A DNA stretch of 38,630 nucleotides from Paracoccaceae bacterium (GCA_013214575.1 JABSSD010000090.1:1-38630), one strand, 5' to 3'. Positions 15,442 to 23,170 are shown, numbered from the stretch's first letter. Program-made: numbers and translations. The notes: a model not told the origin generated them from the letters alone.

Positions 15442-16722
15442 TTAGTCAATAGGGCCGTGATGGTCTTCCGGCTTGAAGTCAGTGCCATACGTTTCGTTGA
15501 TGTCAGCATAGATCTCGCGGAGAACCTCCGGGAATTTCTCCGCGCCTGAAATAATGAAATCGCTGAACCCAATGCGGTCGGCCGGGTCGGCCGGTAATTT
15601 TTCGGTTACCGAAGGCAATGGCCAAACTTCGTGACTGATCACGGCCATTCGGGTCCGGATTTCTTCTTTGGTGATGTTCCAGACCATGTAGTCAACCGAG
15701 AGCGACAGCGGACCATCGTAGGTCTTGCGAATCTCTCTTTCGACCAGCGGCGCAGTGTCGAAGTCGTTGAAAAAGTGGTAGGCGACTGCCATGCGAGGAC
15801 GGGTTTCATCCATTACCTTACCAAACTGGGAAGGTGACGTGTGAACCTGTGTGCCAACGTTGAGGGCGTCCGCAACGGGCCACTTCTGCTTTTCGATCAG
15901 CGTTGTAGGAGATGAGAAGGACTCGTGGATAGAAAAATCCGCGCCTTTTGTCGCTTCGATCCACCACTTGTTCGGAGCGGTGTCGCTTGAGAAGGCGAAC
16001 AACAAGTCGTTCCACTCCAGAGTATAACTAACCGGACCGTCGATGGCGTGTATTGCCGGGTATGATTTGATGACGACGTCGTTTTCATCAAAAACAACTT
16101 GGCCAACTCCTTTGTAGTCGAATTCGTGAATCTCCATCTCAAAACCAACAGTGTTGACGTTACCTTGGCGCGAACCGTAGTCCCATGCGTAAGCCTCCGC
16201 GATGTTTTCGAGGAACCATCTGGTGCCATACTTCTCTTCGGCACCACTCGGTCCCCAGACCCTAAGCGGACGTTGGCGGTTACCAATCACACCGCCGATC
16301 CAGAGGGCGTCAAAGTCGCCAACGTGGTCAGAATGCAGGTGGCCGATGAACAGTTTGTCCAGATAGTCATAAGGAATCGCAAGTCCGCTCAGGCGCTCTG
16401 CTGAGCCGCTACCGATGTCGAAGATGAACTTGTCACCATTGCCCAGTTCCACAAGGAAACAAGCTGCCGCCTGTTTAGGACGGGCATTGGGCATTCCTGT
16501 CCCGCACGCGATCACGCGCATCTCGTCGGGTCTAATATCTTCAGTTCCCGGATAGTAGGTATCACGTACAGACAAGGCTTTGACTGGTGATAATTCCATT
16601 TGTTCAGAGGCTTGGGCAGCGACGCCGGTTGCCACGAACGGGGTGAAGGCGAGTAGGCATGCCATCACAGACGAAACTAACTTTCGTCCACCGGGAGGTC
16701 CGTTGTTTAATAGGGTTTCCAT
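15442..16722 (-). CDS. Secreted MBL-fold metallo-hydrolase, GntH-like
   Basis: A 426-aa metallo-beta-lactamase-fold protein. The N-terminus has a hydrophobic export segment (about 15-36, VSSVMACLLAFTPFVATGVAAQA), so the enzyme is expected in the periplasm. The metal motif HLHSDH is at 128-133, with the preceding FIFDIGSGSAERL typical of the fold and downstream candidate ligands in FSSDTAP and YHFFNDF. Overall it resembles the MBL family named GntH after guanitoxin biosynthesis, but most homologs lie outside that pathway and no other guanitoxin gene is here, so the substrate is unknown. The start is METLLNNGPP, preceded by GGAGAG; the ATG lies one base after the stop of the small upstream gene. 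Confidence 0.85.
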   Translation of the reverse strand: METLLNNGPPGGRKLVSSVMACLLAFTPFVATGVAAQASEQMELSPVKALSVRDTYYPGTEDIRPDEMRVIACGTGMPNARPKQAAACFLVELGNGDKFIFDIGSGSAERLSGLAIPYDYLDKLFIGHLHSDHVGDFDALWIGGVIGNRQRPLRVWGPSGAEEKYGTRWFLENIAEAYAWDYGSRQGNVNTVGFEMEIHEFDYKGVGQVVFDENDVVIKSYPAIHAIDGPVSYTLEWNDLLFAFSSDTAPNKWWIEATKGADFSIHESFSSPTTLIEKQKWPVADALNVGTQVHTSPSQFGKVMDETRPRMAVAYHFFNDFDTAPLVEREIRKTYDGPLSLSVDYMVWNITKEEIRTRMAVISHEVWPLPSVTEKLPADPADRIGFSDFIISGAEKFPEVLREIYADINETYGTDFKPEDHHGPID

Positions 16723-16723
16723 A

Positions 16724-16981
16724 TTACTCTCCATTGGTATTTCGGTTTTTTGGGGAGTGGAAAAATTCAGTGAACTCGATTTCGAGATCACGTCGCATCT
16801 CCGCTGCATGTGCAAGTCGTTTTGAGTCGCTGGAAGTGGCCTCTATTTGAAGAACCAATGCGTAGTGCTCACATAGTTCCCTGAAATCAGGTTCGGTCCA
16901 AAGATATCGGACGCTCTCTGCGTCGTTTGGAAAATAACGTATAGCCAATTCCAAATATTCACTATTTTCGACCACAAGCAC
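16724..16981 (-). CDS. Small conserved soluble protein preceding the MBL gene
   Basis: An 85-aa protein, probably starting at a GTG (16981; a second in-frame GTG is at 16975), reading NSEYLELAIRYFPNDAESVR and then a WTEPDFRELCEHYALVLQ block that resembles small conserved proteins of no known function. It is predicted to be helical and charged. It has no ATG in frame near this point. Support for it being real: its TAA ends one base before the MBL ATG, the MBL ribosome-binding site lies in its last codons, and its start falls just downstream of the divergent regulatory region. The exact start is uncertain. Confidence 0.6.
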   Translation of the reverse strand: MLVVENSEYLELAIRYFPNDAESVRYLWTEPDFRELCEHYALVLQIEATSSDSKRLAHAAEMRRDLEIEFTEFFHSPKNRNTNGE

Positions 16982-17043
16982 ATTCCCAAGCCATCGAAGT
17001 GCCCTGCCATTTGAACTGGATTGTGCAGTGCGGTAAGGTGAGC

Positions 17044-17073
17044 AACAGTTGTAAACAGTTGTAAACAGTCGCA
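17044..17073. promoter_or_regulatory. Tandem 10-bp repeats in the divergent promoter region
   Basis: Three head-to-tail copies, aacagttgta, aacagttgta and aacagtcgca, with an exact 10-bp period, lie in the gap between the cargo operon (leftward) and the TPR regulator gene (rightward). A further aacagta occurs at 17098. One-helical-turn spacing suggests cooperative binding of a regulator on one DNA face. The obvious candidate is the divergently encoded DNA-binding/TPR protein. A TTTACA hexamer at 17081 could be a -35 element, but no convincing -10 was found. Confidence 0.6.
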
Positions 17074-17118
17074 AATAGGCTTTACACTTTGATTTTAAAC
17101 AGTATTCGGAATTGTGCC

Positions 17119-18480
17119 GTGCCAAGATCGCAACTCTCGCCTGAGGAAATCTACTTCGAACTGGACCGAATCTGTGCAAGCGAAGGATTTTTGGGCGCGG
17201 AGCGGCTGCAAATTTTGCTGAAGCATATCGTGTCTGAGACTGTCGCCGGAAGGAAAGAAAACCTTCTCGGAAAGAACATAAGCCATGATATTTTTGGAAC
17301 CGACCCCAAGCAGAATGAGGATATCTCAACAGTTAGGGTCGAAGTCGGAAGACTAAGACGACGGCTTCATCGGTACTATGAAAAAGAAGGTGCCGATGGC
17401 GCCGTTAAAATTGACGTACCCAAAGGCGCATATGCCGCTTCGTTTTCGATCTTGGAAGCATCTGATCCGAGCAATAGTACCGGCGATATCATTGAAAGTT
17501 CAAATGCAAATCGTCGCGCGAAAACAAATTCTTTGATACCTCTTGCTCTAACGTTTTCTCTCGGTGCTGCTGCCGCTGTGATCGCTATTGAGTTAATTGG
17601 CAAGAACGGGTCAACTAGCCATCCGAAACTGCCAGTTGTTCTCGGTGTCGACCCGCAAGAGCAAGCTGTGCGACAAGTGCTCCTTGAACAGTCACCAGTT
17701 ACACTTCAGGCAGCCAATCTCGCCAATCAAGCCCGGGAAATGATATTTCCTATCTTTGATGTTCCGCGACAGAAGCTAGTTTACTCCGTTTTTCGACAGG
17801 TTATAGCGCTGGATCCGGAATATTCTGGTGGATATGCTGGAGCCGCACAAACATTAGCAACATTTGCGATTATTTCCCCTCCGGGAAAAGTAAAGCAAGA
17901 CGCTTTGGCAGAAGCAGATTTGTTGATCCAAAAAGCGCTCAGAATCGATCCTACCGATGCTTGGACACAGTCAGCAAATGCGTGGCTCCAGGTCGCAACC
18001 GGCGATTACGACAGGGCGTTTGAACTTTCTTCCCGGGCAACGGAGCTCGACCCAAACGATGGGCACGTACTTGATTTCCATGGCGCGATATCATTGTTTT
18101 CCGGACGATTTGAAGATGCTATCGTTGCCGCAAACAGAGATCATCTTCAGGGTTTGAGCAATCAACGGTTTGCAAATCGAAACATCTATGGCGCAGCGAA
18201 TTATCATCTGGGCAATTTTTCCGACACGCTGAGGGCGTTCGACGCCGCTGCCCAATTTGGCGATCCAATTAGCGCACCGTCGCTAGCCTATCAAGCCGCT
18301 GCGTTACAAAATCTTGGACGGATCAACGAAGCCAAAGAGAAGCTAAATCAGATGAACGAGGCTTGGCCAAATGCAAGACTGGATGTGATGTTTTATGGGA
18401 TTTATCAAAATCGAGAACTTGCCGACCAGATTTTGCTACCACTGACTAATTTAGGCTGGAAGCATGGCAGTAGTCGATGA
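17119..18480 (+). CDS. DNA-binding-like/TPR membrane protein, putative regulator
   Basis: About 453 aa from the GTG at 17119, which has CGGA upstream; a TTG at 17089 would add ten residues. Residues about 5-105 match the N-terminal region shared by many TPR and adenylate-cyclase-like regulators (ELDRICASEGFLGAERLQ, then TVRVEVGRLRRRLHRYY and VDVPKGAY-like IDVPKGAYAASF), probably a winged-helix DNA-binding or signalling domain. A single membrane helix follows (about 131-155), then a C-terminal half of tetratricopeptide-type helices (for example LIQKALRIDPTDAWTQSANA, SRATELDPNDGHVLDFHG). This is the plan of a ToxR/CadC-like membrane-tethered regulator with a periplasmic TPR sensor. It is divergent from the MBL operon and looks more A/T-rich than the phage genes. 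Confidence 0.75.
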   Translation: MPRSQLSPEEIYFELDRICASEGFLGAERLQILLKHIVSETVAGRKENLLGKNISHDIFGTDPKQNEDISTVRVEVGRLRRRLHRYYEKEGADGAVKIDVPKGAYAASFSILEASDPSNSTGDIIESSNANRRAKTNSLIPLALTFSLGAAAAVIAIELIGKNGSTSHPKLPVVLGVDPQEQAVRQVLLEQSPVTLQAANLANQAREMIFPIFDVPRQKLVYSVFRQVIALDPEYSGGYAGAAQTLATFAIISPPGKVKQDALAEADLLIQKALRIDPTDAWTQSANAWLQVATGDYDRAFELSSRATELDPNDGHVLDFHGAISLFSGRFEDAIVAANRDHLQGLSNQRFANRNIYGAANYHLGNFSDTLRAFDAAAQFGDPISAPSLAYQAAALQNLGRINEAKEKLNQMNEAWPNARLDVMFYGIYQNRELADQILLPLTNLGWKHGSSR

Positions 18481-18549
18481 GTTTATATCTGTTTGCAGCA
18501 TCAGCTTAGTGGTGAGACGTTGGATAATCCCCCTATTTTTTGAAACGCT

Positions 18550-18755
18550 AGTGCGCGCAAGGAGGGGATAAATCGACGATGATGCGCGATCAAAACCACG
18601 TCCAATCGAACTCATCGACTCTCCGCGCTGCCATCGATCCCATATCTCTGACTTCTGATTATCCGTGAAAAATACTCGGCGACGATACTTCATGCCTTAC
18701 ACTCCATCTTTGGTTAAAGACTAAAGTGTTGCGTTGACCCGTTGAAACCGCCCCG
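18550..18755 (-). pseudogene. IS30-family transposase, 5' remnant
   Basis: From an ATG at 18693 the frame reads MKYRRRVFFTDNQKSEIWDR followed by WQRGESMSSIGRGFDRASSS and IYPLLART, the highly conserved N-terminus of Rhodobacterales IS30 transposases. Homology ends at about 18550, so only about 50 of some 330-400 residues remain. The bases upstream to about 18755 (agtgttgcgttgacccgttg and following) look like the leader and left end of such an element. It lies between the TPR gene (stop 18480) and the broken phage regulator, at the cargo/prophage junction. The other IS end is not visible. Confidence 0.75.
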
Positions 18756-18779
18756 CTCAGCAGTAATTAGTGCTAGCCG

Positions 18780-18826
18780 CAGCGAACGGCTTTCCGCCCT
18801 TAGTGAATAATGCTGCAACTGAACAA
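18780..18826. repeat. Dispersed repeat family B, copy 3 (degenerate)
   Basis: Shares gcagcgaa and ccgcccttagtga with the copies at 2655 and 4508. It sits between the IS30 remnant and the prophage regulator, marking the other edge of cargo block 2. The remainder of 18756-18884 shows no gene. Confidence 0.45.
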
Positions 18827-18884
18827 CTCGCCACCAACGGATCAAGACCGCCACTTCTAGATTGAAAATAATTTGGATTGAACC

Positions 18885-19290
18885 CTAGAGGTCAGGAAAG
18901 AGAGGCAAAGGCGGCAAATGGATGCTCTCTCGCTTGTCGGACTCTTGAACTTCACTACCCCTGAGCCAATTCCGCACGGCCACATCGGTAACGCCAAGTT
19001 TGCGGGCGATCTCAACCGTTGCCAGACCCTGGGCTTTATACGCGTGCCCGCCATTTTTTGGCCAGAGGGACACGAGGTTGCAAGCGGTGAGAAATGCTGG
19101 TCAGCGCGTTTGCCTTGTCAAAGCCTAGCAATGCGACGACGCTGGACCGGGTTCTGGGATTCCTCGCGATATAGATTTCGGTGCCGCCAAACTCTTCAAT
19201 AAAGCGCAGGGTATCATCCAGGCCAAGGACCTCAAAATAGGGTTCGACCTGGGCGGTTGGCTTTGGGTATGGCCGGTCAGGAGTGGTCAT
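18885..19290 (-). pseudogene. Frameshifted HTH/Mor-like late-gene activator
   Basis: The frame from ATG 19290 gives 84 aa (MTTPDRPYPKPTAQVEPYFE, then FIEEFGGTEIYIARNPR and RLQPRVPLAKKWRARV) and stops at 19036. The C-terminal HTH of the same family continues in the +1 frame (YKAQGLATVEIARKLGVTDV, then AVRNWLRG) to a stop at 18885. Together they match a roughly 120-aa HTH protein of Rhodobacteraceae Mu-like phages, related in layout to Mor/C activators. A missing base near 19042 (GTA TAA for an expected GTA TAT AAA) breaks it. A six-A tract at about 19060 lies just upstream. Without the HTH the first part is unlikely to activate late genes. Confidence 0.75.
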
Positions 19291-19543
19291 TGCGCGGCCC
19301 GTTTCCACCTTTACGACCGGATCTGCGGTTTCGGCGGGAAGCTGGAATGATGGTGGCCACCACACCGCCCTGGAGCTTGTAGACAAAGCCACCAGAAACC
19401 ACCCCACTGGTGCCATCGTGGTCCCGGTGCCGGTCGACAATATGGCCGATCCTGCGCCGCAACGCCTCAATGTCGACGCCTTGAACCCGCTGCATGTAGC
19501 GCAGGACGGCATGGTCAGAAACGCGGTGGCGGGGCTTTTTCAT
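19277..19543 (-). CDS. Small conserved phage protein, unknown function
   Basis: An 88-aa basic protein beginning MKKPRHRVSDHAVLRYMQRV, with a central EALRRRIGHIV and a C-terminal SGGFVYKLQGGVVATIIPASR. Similar small proteins lie between GemA and the HTH activator in Rhodobacteraceae Mu-like phages. The SDHA-xx-RYMQR start resembles small RNase-toxin-like folds (BrnT/DUF4258 type), but this is only a suggestion. The start overlaps the GemA stop (ATGA) and its 3' end overlaps the next start by 14 bp. Confidence 0.7.
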   Translation of the reverse strand: MKKPRHRVSDHAVLRYMQRVQGVDIEALRRRIGHIVDRHRDHDGTSGVVSGGFVYKLQGGVVATIIPASRRNRRSGRKGGNGPRNDHS

Positions 19544-19998
19544 GCGCTGTGCTCCGACCAGTCAAAGTCGATGTCAGCCCGCGCGCCCCAGCTTTTGAGG
19601 GCCTGGATAACGGCGTCGATCTGGGGCCATTGGCGCAGCATGTCGACGTCAGCCGGGACCGAGCCCCAAGTGCCGCCAAACCGGGCTTGTATGAATTTGT
19701 TGAGCCCGGCGCGGCTGGGATCGCGCAACGCGCCTGCCTCGCCCAGCTTGGTCCACAGCACATGGATCAGGCGCAAATCTGGGCGGGTGGCGGCTTTGTG
19801 CTTTTTGGTGGTGCCCTTTGAAGAGGTCTTAAAGCCGTCCTTTTTGAGCCGTTTAATCACCCTCAAAAGATCTGCGTCGTCCATATCCCTCATCGAGGCC
19901 TTGCCGGTCTCGACAAGTTGCAGGGCACGGCGCGCGTCACTGTCCAGGCCAAGCTGGCGGCAACCGACGTGGATCTTTTGTTGCAGGGCGCGGGTCAT
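19540..19998 (-). CDS. gemA: GemA-like regulatory protein (Mu gp16, DUF1018)
   Basis: A 152-aa protein of the DUF1018/GemA family. In Mu, GemA modulates host gene expression and DNA topology around replication. Diagnostic stretches are QKIHVGCRQLGLDSDARRAL near the start, a basic KRLKKDGFK linker, the LRLIHVLWTKLGEAGALRDP block and a C-terminal WGSVPADVDMLRQWPQIDAV. It starts exactly at the DUF3164 stop (TGATG) and is coupled by ATGA to the 88-aa gene. Confidence 0.88.
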   Translation of the reverse strand: MTRALQQKIHVGCRQLGLDSDARRALQLVETGKASMRDMDDADLLRVIKRLKKDGFKTSSKGTTKKHKAATRPDLRLIHVLWTKLGEAGALRDPSRAGLNKFIQARFGGTWGSVPADVDMLRQWPQIDAVIQALKSWGARADIDFDWSEHSA

Positions 19999-20663
19999 CA
20001 GGCTTTGGCCAGATCAATAGTGATGTGCTGCCACTTGGCATCCGGTGCCGGGCGCTGGTAGCAGCGCACATAGGTGGCCTGGCCGATCACGCGGATGGCG
20101 TCGCGGATGGCCCTCATGGCGCACTGCCAGCGTTCGTCCTCTATGTCCAGACGCAGCAGTTTGAAGATTTCAGCGCGATTGATCTGACCTTCTTTGTCGG
20201 TGTTGAAGGCGTTGGTGATGATCGCTTGAACCTCTGGCCGGGCGTTGGCGGCCCATTCCGTCATCAACTCGTCCAGTATGCCCTTTGCGATCTGCAACTC
20301 GGGGCCAAAATCAATCTGGTCAGCAACGGCAACCTGGATCCGGAAAAGGCCGTCAAAGCTCATCAGGGTTTTGTTGCCGCGCTTACCGCCTATTTTGCCG
20401 CCGTACTCTTGCTCAAGGATGGCTTCAAAATCGCCAATGTCCTCAAATGTATGCGCTTTGAACCGGGTCGTTTGGCCACTGAGAGCCAGAGCATGGCCGA
20501 TGATCTTGCGCACGGTTTCGTCCTGGAGCTGGTCCTGGACTTTGACCAGGTCAATCGGAATGAGACCGCCCTTGGCATCGGTCATGTAGGTGTTGCCGTT
20601 TGCGATGACGCGACCGTCAGGGATCGGTGCGGGTTCGAACTGGCTTGAGGGTTGATTGGTCAA
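19998..20663 (-). CDS. DUF3164-family phage protein
   Basis: A 221-aa protein of the DUF3164 family, found in the early region of Mu-like phages between the transposition genes and GemA. It shows the usual N-terminal YMTDAKGGLIPIDLVKVQDQ, the central SFDGLFRIQVAVADQIDFGP and the C-terminal WQCAMRAIRDAIRVIGQATY stretches. The biochemical role is unknown; a link to early replication is inferred from position. Coupled by ATGA to the XRE gene upstream and by TGATG to gemA. Confidence 0.88.
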   Translation of the reverse strand: MTNQPSSQFEPAPIPDGRVIANGNTYMTDAKGGLIPIDLVKVQDQLQDETVRKIIGHALALSGQTTRFKAHTFEDIGDFEAILEQEYGGKIGGKRGNKTLMSFDGLFRIQVAVADQIDFGPELQIAKGILDELMTEWAANARPEVQAIITNAFNTDKEGQINRAEIFKLLRLDIEDERWQCAMRAIRDAIRVIGQATYVRCYQRPAPDAKWQHITIDLAKA

Positions 20664-21163
20664 TGGAGTGGCTCCGGTTTTGGGGTTTCATCAATAGGGG
20701 ACAGGATTGCGGTCGGGTCCGGCTGCAGGCCAGCAAAGCCCGCTTCCTGGGCCAGCATCTGGAACTCGGCAGGGCTGAGCGTTCCGGCACATTGGGCAAG
20801 AATGCAGCGGGCGGTGTCGGTTTTTGGAAAGGCACGCACCGCCATCAGCGACAGCGCCATATCTCCGGCGCAGTCGAACCGGCCCGCCTCGATGGCATGG
20901 CGCAGCGCGATGCGTTCGGGCGTCTCTGGCACCTCGCCCAAGGGCCGCAGCAGGATGTTGGCGTCGACCTCAAAATAGCGGCAGATCCGGTCCAGAACAT
21001 CGGGGCGCGGAAAGCTCTCACCCGACAGGAAACGGTTGAACTGGGTCCGGTGGATTTTGGCTTTCTGGCAGATCCTGGATATCACCCGGTCCTGGGTGAG
21101 GGCACGAAGGTTTCGCGACAGCAGGCTGCGCAGCTCCTGCGGGCTTCGTTCAAGACTGTGCAT
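20660..21163 (-). CDS. XRE-family HTH regulator
   Basis: A 167-aa protein with an N-terminal Cro/CI-type HTH (about 15-72: CQKAKIHRTQFNRFLSGES, then RPDVLDRICRYFEVDANILL) and a C-terminal helical domain of unknown ligand. I start at the ATG at 21163 (MHSLERSPQE) because GGAGG lies 7 bases upstream; a TTG two codons earlier is unlikely. It is an early-operon gene, separate from the divergent CI-like repressor at 25549, so it may tune transition from early to middle expression. Its start overlaps the upstream gene's end by 14 bp. Confidence 0.82.
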   Translation of the reverse strand: MHSLERSPQELRSLLSRNLRALTQDRVISRICQKAKIHRTQFNRFLSGESFPRPDVLDRICRYFEVDANILLRPLGEVPETPERIALRHAIEAGRFDCAGDMALSLMAVRAFPKTDTARCILAQCAGTLSPAEFQMLAQEAGFAGLQPDPTAILSPIDETPKPEPLH

Positions 21164-21593
21164 CGACAAACCTCCGCGATTTAAAGATGAGTTCGGCGCC
21201 GGTATTCTGGACTGGTATTTCCGGCGCCTCGCTGGACCTCGCCATGTTGTGTGGGCATCGCCCGCAGGCTCGGAACATGCGGGCCCGGTTGGGGCTGGTG
21301 GAGAGAAGGGTGCCGGAGACGTCGCGCCAGCCCATGCAGGTTTCTGCGGAAATTATGCCGATGGCCGGGCAGGTGACGTCAGCGTCGATGTAGACGGAGC
21401 GCACCCGCACTTCGAGCCGATCCATGCGGCCCTGGTAGCTGTTGCTGATCGCCTGGCTGACGGTAGAGGCGGTTATGCCCAAGCGCTTGGCAACCTTGTT
21501 CTGAGACGTTGCATCACATGCCCGAATGAGTGCGGTGATCCATTTGGGCACGTCGCCCCAGTTTTTGCGCGCAATGTCGAGGCGATGGCTCAC
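21150..21593 (-). CDS. HTH phage transcriptional regulator
   Basis: A 147-aa protein with an N-terminal HTH (about 8-52: WITALIRACDATSQNKVAKR, then LGITASTVSQAISNSY), typical of a small regulator family in Rhodobacteraceae Mu-like phages. Conserved Cys (TCPAIG and the CGRCPHN near residue 115) could form a zinc site in the C-terminal half. The final 25 or so residues overlapping the next gene may be an extension peculiar to this phage. Coupled to the upstream gene by ATGA. Confidence 0.75.
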   Translation of the reverse strand: MSHRLDIARKNWGDVPKWITALIRACDATSQNKVAKRLGITASTVSQAISNSYQGRMDRLEVRVRSVYIDADVTCPAIGIISAETCMGWRDVSGTLLSTSPNRARMFRACGRCPHNMARSSEAPEIPVQNTGAELIFKSRRFVDAQS

Positions 21594-22360
21594 AGCAAGC
21601 CTCCGGGCGCGTAAACGATACGCTCTTCGTTGGTGTCGATGACAACCGTGACCCGCTTCTCGAGCGGTGGCTTTGGCCCCGAGTTATTGGTCAGTTGGTA
21701 ATGAGCGTAATATTTATCTGGCCGTGCCTTTCTCAGAACGCTCAGATAACCGGCGCGCGCCAGCATTGAACAATACCGCTGAATGTCCTGCAGAGAGATG
21801 GCATCAGAGCCTTGGCCCAGTGAGAGTTGAAGATCGAGAGGGCTGAACCTGCGCGCAATCCTGATGGCACACCAGATCCGGCCTTCTTTGCTCAACCGTT
21901 GGGTTTTTTCCTTTTGATCCAGCTCGGCATCACTCAAAATCGAGTATTGCGGCGTGGTTCCGGCTTTTCCGACACTGCGGATCAGACCGGCTTCGTTGAG
22001 CGTTTTGAAAAACCGCAGTGCAGCAATTTTACTGACGCCCTCAATCTTAAACAGATCGCTGCGGATGAAACTGTCTTGAGAGCGAATGAATGTCCAAAGG
22101 GCGAGCTGATCCTCAGGTTTGGTCGCTTCCAACACGCGTTGGGCTTGTTTTGGAGACTGCACCGTCATCAGGCGCGTGTTTCCCAGGCGGCCAATGACAG
22201 TCAGCTTTTTGCCATCAATAAGATGATCCAGAAACTGATCCACGATCCGCTTGGGACTGGTGCAGTTCAAAGTGACATCGCTCCGGGTGACAACGGTTCG
22301 AGACTGCAGGAAATTCCAGATTTCCTGCTCCTTTTGGGGGAGGTTTTGCAACTCGGTCAA
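21590..22360 (-). CDS. Winged-helix early phage protein, unknown function
   Basis: About 256 aa from a TTG start at 22360. The TTG overlaps the MuB stop as TTGA and has AAGGA eight bases upstream, whereas an ATG further up would run 64 bp into muB. The sequence suggests two or three winged-helix units: about 12-70 (IWNFLQSRTVVTRSDVTLNC), 95-150 (LWTFIRSQDSFIRSDLFKIE, then LRFFKTLNEAGLIRSVG) and a helical block with DIQRYCSMLARAGYLSVLRK. It lies directly downstream of MuB, a position that could mean a replication or transposition accessory. I do not recognise a named family. Confidence 0.7.
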   Translation of the reverse strand: MTELQNLPQKEQEIWNFLQSRTVVTRSDVTLNCTSPKRIVDQFLDHLIDGKKLTVIGRLGNTRLMTVQSPKQAQRVLEATKPEDQLALWTFIRSQDSFIRSDLFKIEGVSKIAALRFFKTLNEAGLIRSVGKAGTTPQYSILSDAELDQKEKTQRLSKEGRIWCAIRIARRFSPLDLQLSLGQGSDAISLQDIQRYCSMLARAGYLSVLRKARPDKYYAHYQLTNNSGPKPPLEKRVTVVIDTNEERIVYAPGGLL

Positions 22361-23103
22361 AACAAAAGTCCTTTTCTTACCGTGGGGGCACTGCGCCCCT
22401 GAAACGGGGTTTTGCCCCATTCTTTACGGGTCATATTTTTGAGATTGTTGAGCAGGCAGTGCTTTTTGATCTGGTCCAGATCCTTGGCAATCATGCGGGC
22501 GCTGCCGGTGTTGCGATCAATGACATGCGCCAATAGTGCCTTGTCGATTTCGATGCCGGAGGCGTAAACACTGGCCAGTAATTGCCCATCTCGCAGATCC
22601 GCAGGGAGGGCCTGAACATAGGCGGCAACGCGGCTGTCGACCTGCTCCCACTGGGTCAGCCGCTGCGGCAATTCTTCCATACCGATCAAAATGACGGGCA
22701 CGGCGGACACGTCGTGCAGGTCCCTGATGATTTCGATATATCCTTTGGAAACGGCGAAATCAGCTTCATCCACCAGCACCGTTCGCTGTGTCCTCAGCAG
22801 CTTCTCACAGGCCATTTGCTCGAGCTTGGCAAGCGATCCCTTTGGCGTCACGTTCAGCTCGATCAACAGTTGTTCGAGGAAAAACTTGGCGGTCCAGGAC
22901 TTGAGCAAAGAGATGTGAACCGCCCCCAGGGCCGCAGCACAATGTTGCGCCGCAAAGGTTTTTCCGTAGCCGGGATAGCCGGAAAACACCCCCATCCCTG
23001 GCAGACCTTCTTGTCGCTTGCTGATGTCATTGTTCAGCTTGACGAGCGCTGCCACGTTCCTGAGGGGTTGTATCAGATTGCCTGTTTGCATGTTCTGTGA
23101 CAT
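22357..23103 (-). CDS. MuB-like transposition ATPase
   Basis: A 248-aa AAA+ ATPase resembling MuB/TniB. MuB binds DNA non-specifically, selects the target and stimulates MuA strand transfer. Walker A is GYPGYGKT (42-49), Walker B VLVDEAD (109-115), and sensor-type VPVILIGMEELPQRL follows near 134-148. It lies downstream of the MuA gene with a 67-bp gap. Its 3' end overlaps the next gene by TTGA. The ATPase looks intact even though the MuA gene upstream is truncated. Confidence 0.9.
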   Translation of the reverse strand: MSQNMQTGNLIQPLRNVAALVKLNNDISKRQEGLPGMGVFSGYPGYGKTFAAQHCAAALGAVHISLLKSWTAKFFLEQLLIELNVTPKGSLAKLEQMACEKLLRTQRTVLVDEADFAVSKGYIEIIRDLHDVSAVPVILIGMEELPQRLTQWEQVDSRVAAYVQALPADLRDGQLLASVYASGIEIDKALLAHVIDRNTGSARMIAKDLDQIKKHCLLNNLKNMTRKEWGKTPFQGRSAPTVRKGLLF

Positions 23104-23170
23104 GTAATCTCCTGCTTGTTATTGCCGTCGCCGTGGGTCTCATCCTGGCGGCGGCATTTTTATTTGAACG

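Noticed and set aside
15442-16722. A guanitoxin biosynthesis locus
   Set aside because: Only a GntH-like MBL protein is present; none of the other guanitoxin enzymes is in the window.
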